From NCBI GenBank assembly GCA_963717215.1, contig CAVQVS010000009.1, positions 372,001-436,000 of the forward strand: DNA of 64,000 nt, written 5' to 3'. A model generated the notes under the pieces. The model was not told the DNA's origin. It did no database searches and saw only the letters and a list, made by a program, of their open reading frames with translations. Of this stretch, positions 63,726-64,000 are shown in pieces; the first letter of the stretch is position 1; the number at the start of each line of letters is the position of its first letter. The position numbers were made by a program, and so were the translations under genes. The stretch is from Roseiarcus sp963717215. Its GTDB lineage: Bacteria; Pseudomonadota; Alphaproteobacteria; Rhizobiales; Beijerinckiaceae.

Positions 63726-64000
63726 TCATTGGTCGCCGCGGGTCGCGAATCCGCGCCGTAACTTGTTCCAAAGGCGGCGCTTGGAGACTGCCCTAAAGGT
63801 CATCCACGAGACGAACCAGGACGGAATCCTACGACCGCAATACATATTCGGCATCGCGTCGCCGTTAACAATATTCCGGAGATAACGGAAAAAGATGCGG
63901 CCGTCGAATGGATCACTTTCCATTGGCGAATAGTAACTGCAATCCTCAAAATAGTAATGGGTCACCTGTGACCAGCGGGTCAGGTCCGGGTTGGTCTGAC
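63726..64000 (-). CDS. 3' part of an unidentified gene, running off the right edge
   Basis: On the minus strand the reading frame is open from the window edge (QTNPDLTRWSQVTHYYFEDC) through YYSPMESDPFDGRIF to a stop at 63726-63728, 90-odd residues. A GTG at 63965 is in frame, but the upstream codons also look coding, so this is probably only the C-terminus. Aromatic-rich YYFEDCSYYSP and the basic tail do not match a family I can name. In this position it would belong to the polysaccharide locus. Confidence 0.5.
   Translation of the reverse strand, partial: QTNPDLTRWSQVTHYYFEDCSYYSPMESDPFDGRIFFRYLRNIVNGDAMPNMYCGRRIPSWFVSWMTFRAVSKRRLWNKLRRGFATRGDQ

Overview
The window is about 64 kb of GC-rich chromosome. 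It probably comes from an alphaproteobacterium of the Hyphomicrobiales type: rhizobial-style polyol ABC transporter, urea/amide-type Liv transporters, dense ATGA-overlapping operons, and alphaproteobacterial-looking HtpG, NudC and IlvC. Genus is not decidable by eye. No CRISPR array, prophage or rRNA was seen; there is one tRNA-Lys.

Layout. 0-2.7 kb: start of an EmrA/HlyD efflux adaptor and a MOSC-ferredoxin reductase-ferredoxin fusion. 2.85-12.9 kb (minus): one tightly overlapping operon joining a glycerol/polyol-type ABC importer to a PTS-driven dihydroxyacetone kinase (DhaK, DhaL, DhaM, a dedicated HPr and Enzyme I, and a small HTH protein). 13.2-24.9 kb: housekeeping genes (htpG, LysR with an NTF2-like neighbour, aminotransferase, LprI-like, nudC, D,D-carboxypeptidase, LemA/TPM trio, ilvC, tRNA-Lys). 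25.2-39.0 kb (minus): an IS630 relic, then a 12-gene amide operon running amiC-amiR, Liv-type importer 1, formamidase, amidase, Liv-type importer 2 (with a fused permease-ATPase). 39.6-45.7 kb (plus): a dipeptide-type ABC transporter and a DUF1028 protein. 46.5-50.1 kb: a large Gly/Ser/Thr/Asn-rich repeat protein ending in a PEP-CTERM-like sorting signal. 50.6-64 kb: J-domain protein, TPR sulfotransferase with a SEC-C motif, a 2OG-Fe(II) oxygenase fused to a 'sporadic carbohydrate cluster' domain, sugar-phosphate transferase, antiporter, an IS5-family element, 2H phosphoesterase, GT2, cupin, Wza-type export protein, methyltransferase and a partial gene: a surface-polysaccharide locus.

Two points stand out. 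First, the oxygenase at 53453-54739 has HTG where the family expects the HxD iron triad, the substitution known from Fe/2OG halogenases, and it is fused to an LIC12192-like domain. Second, nine genes or gene segments are each broken by what looks like a single-base indel and become full-length when it is repaired. This suggests an unpolished assembly, so those genes are annotated across the break rather than as true pseudogenes.
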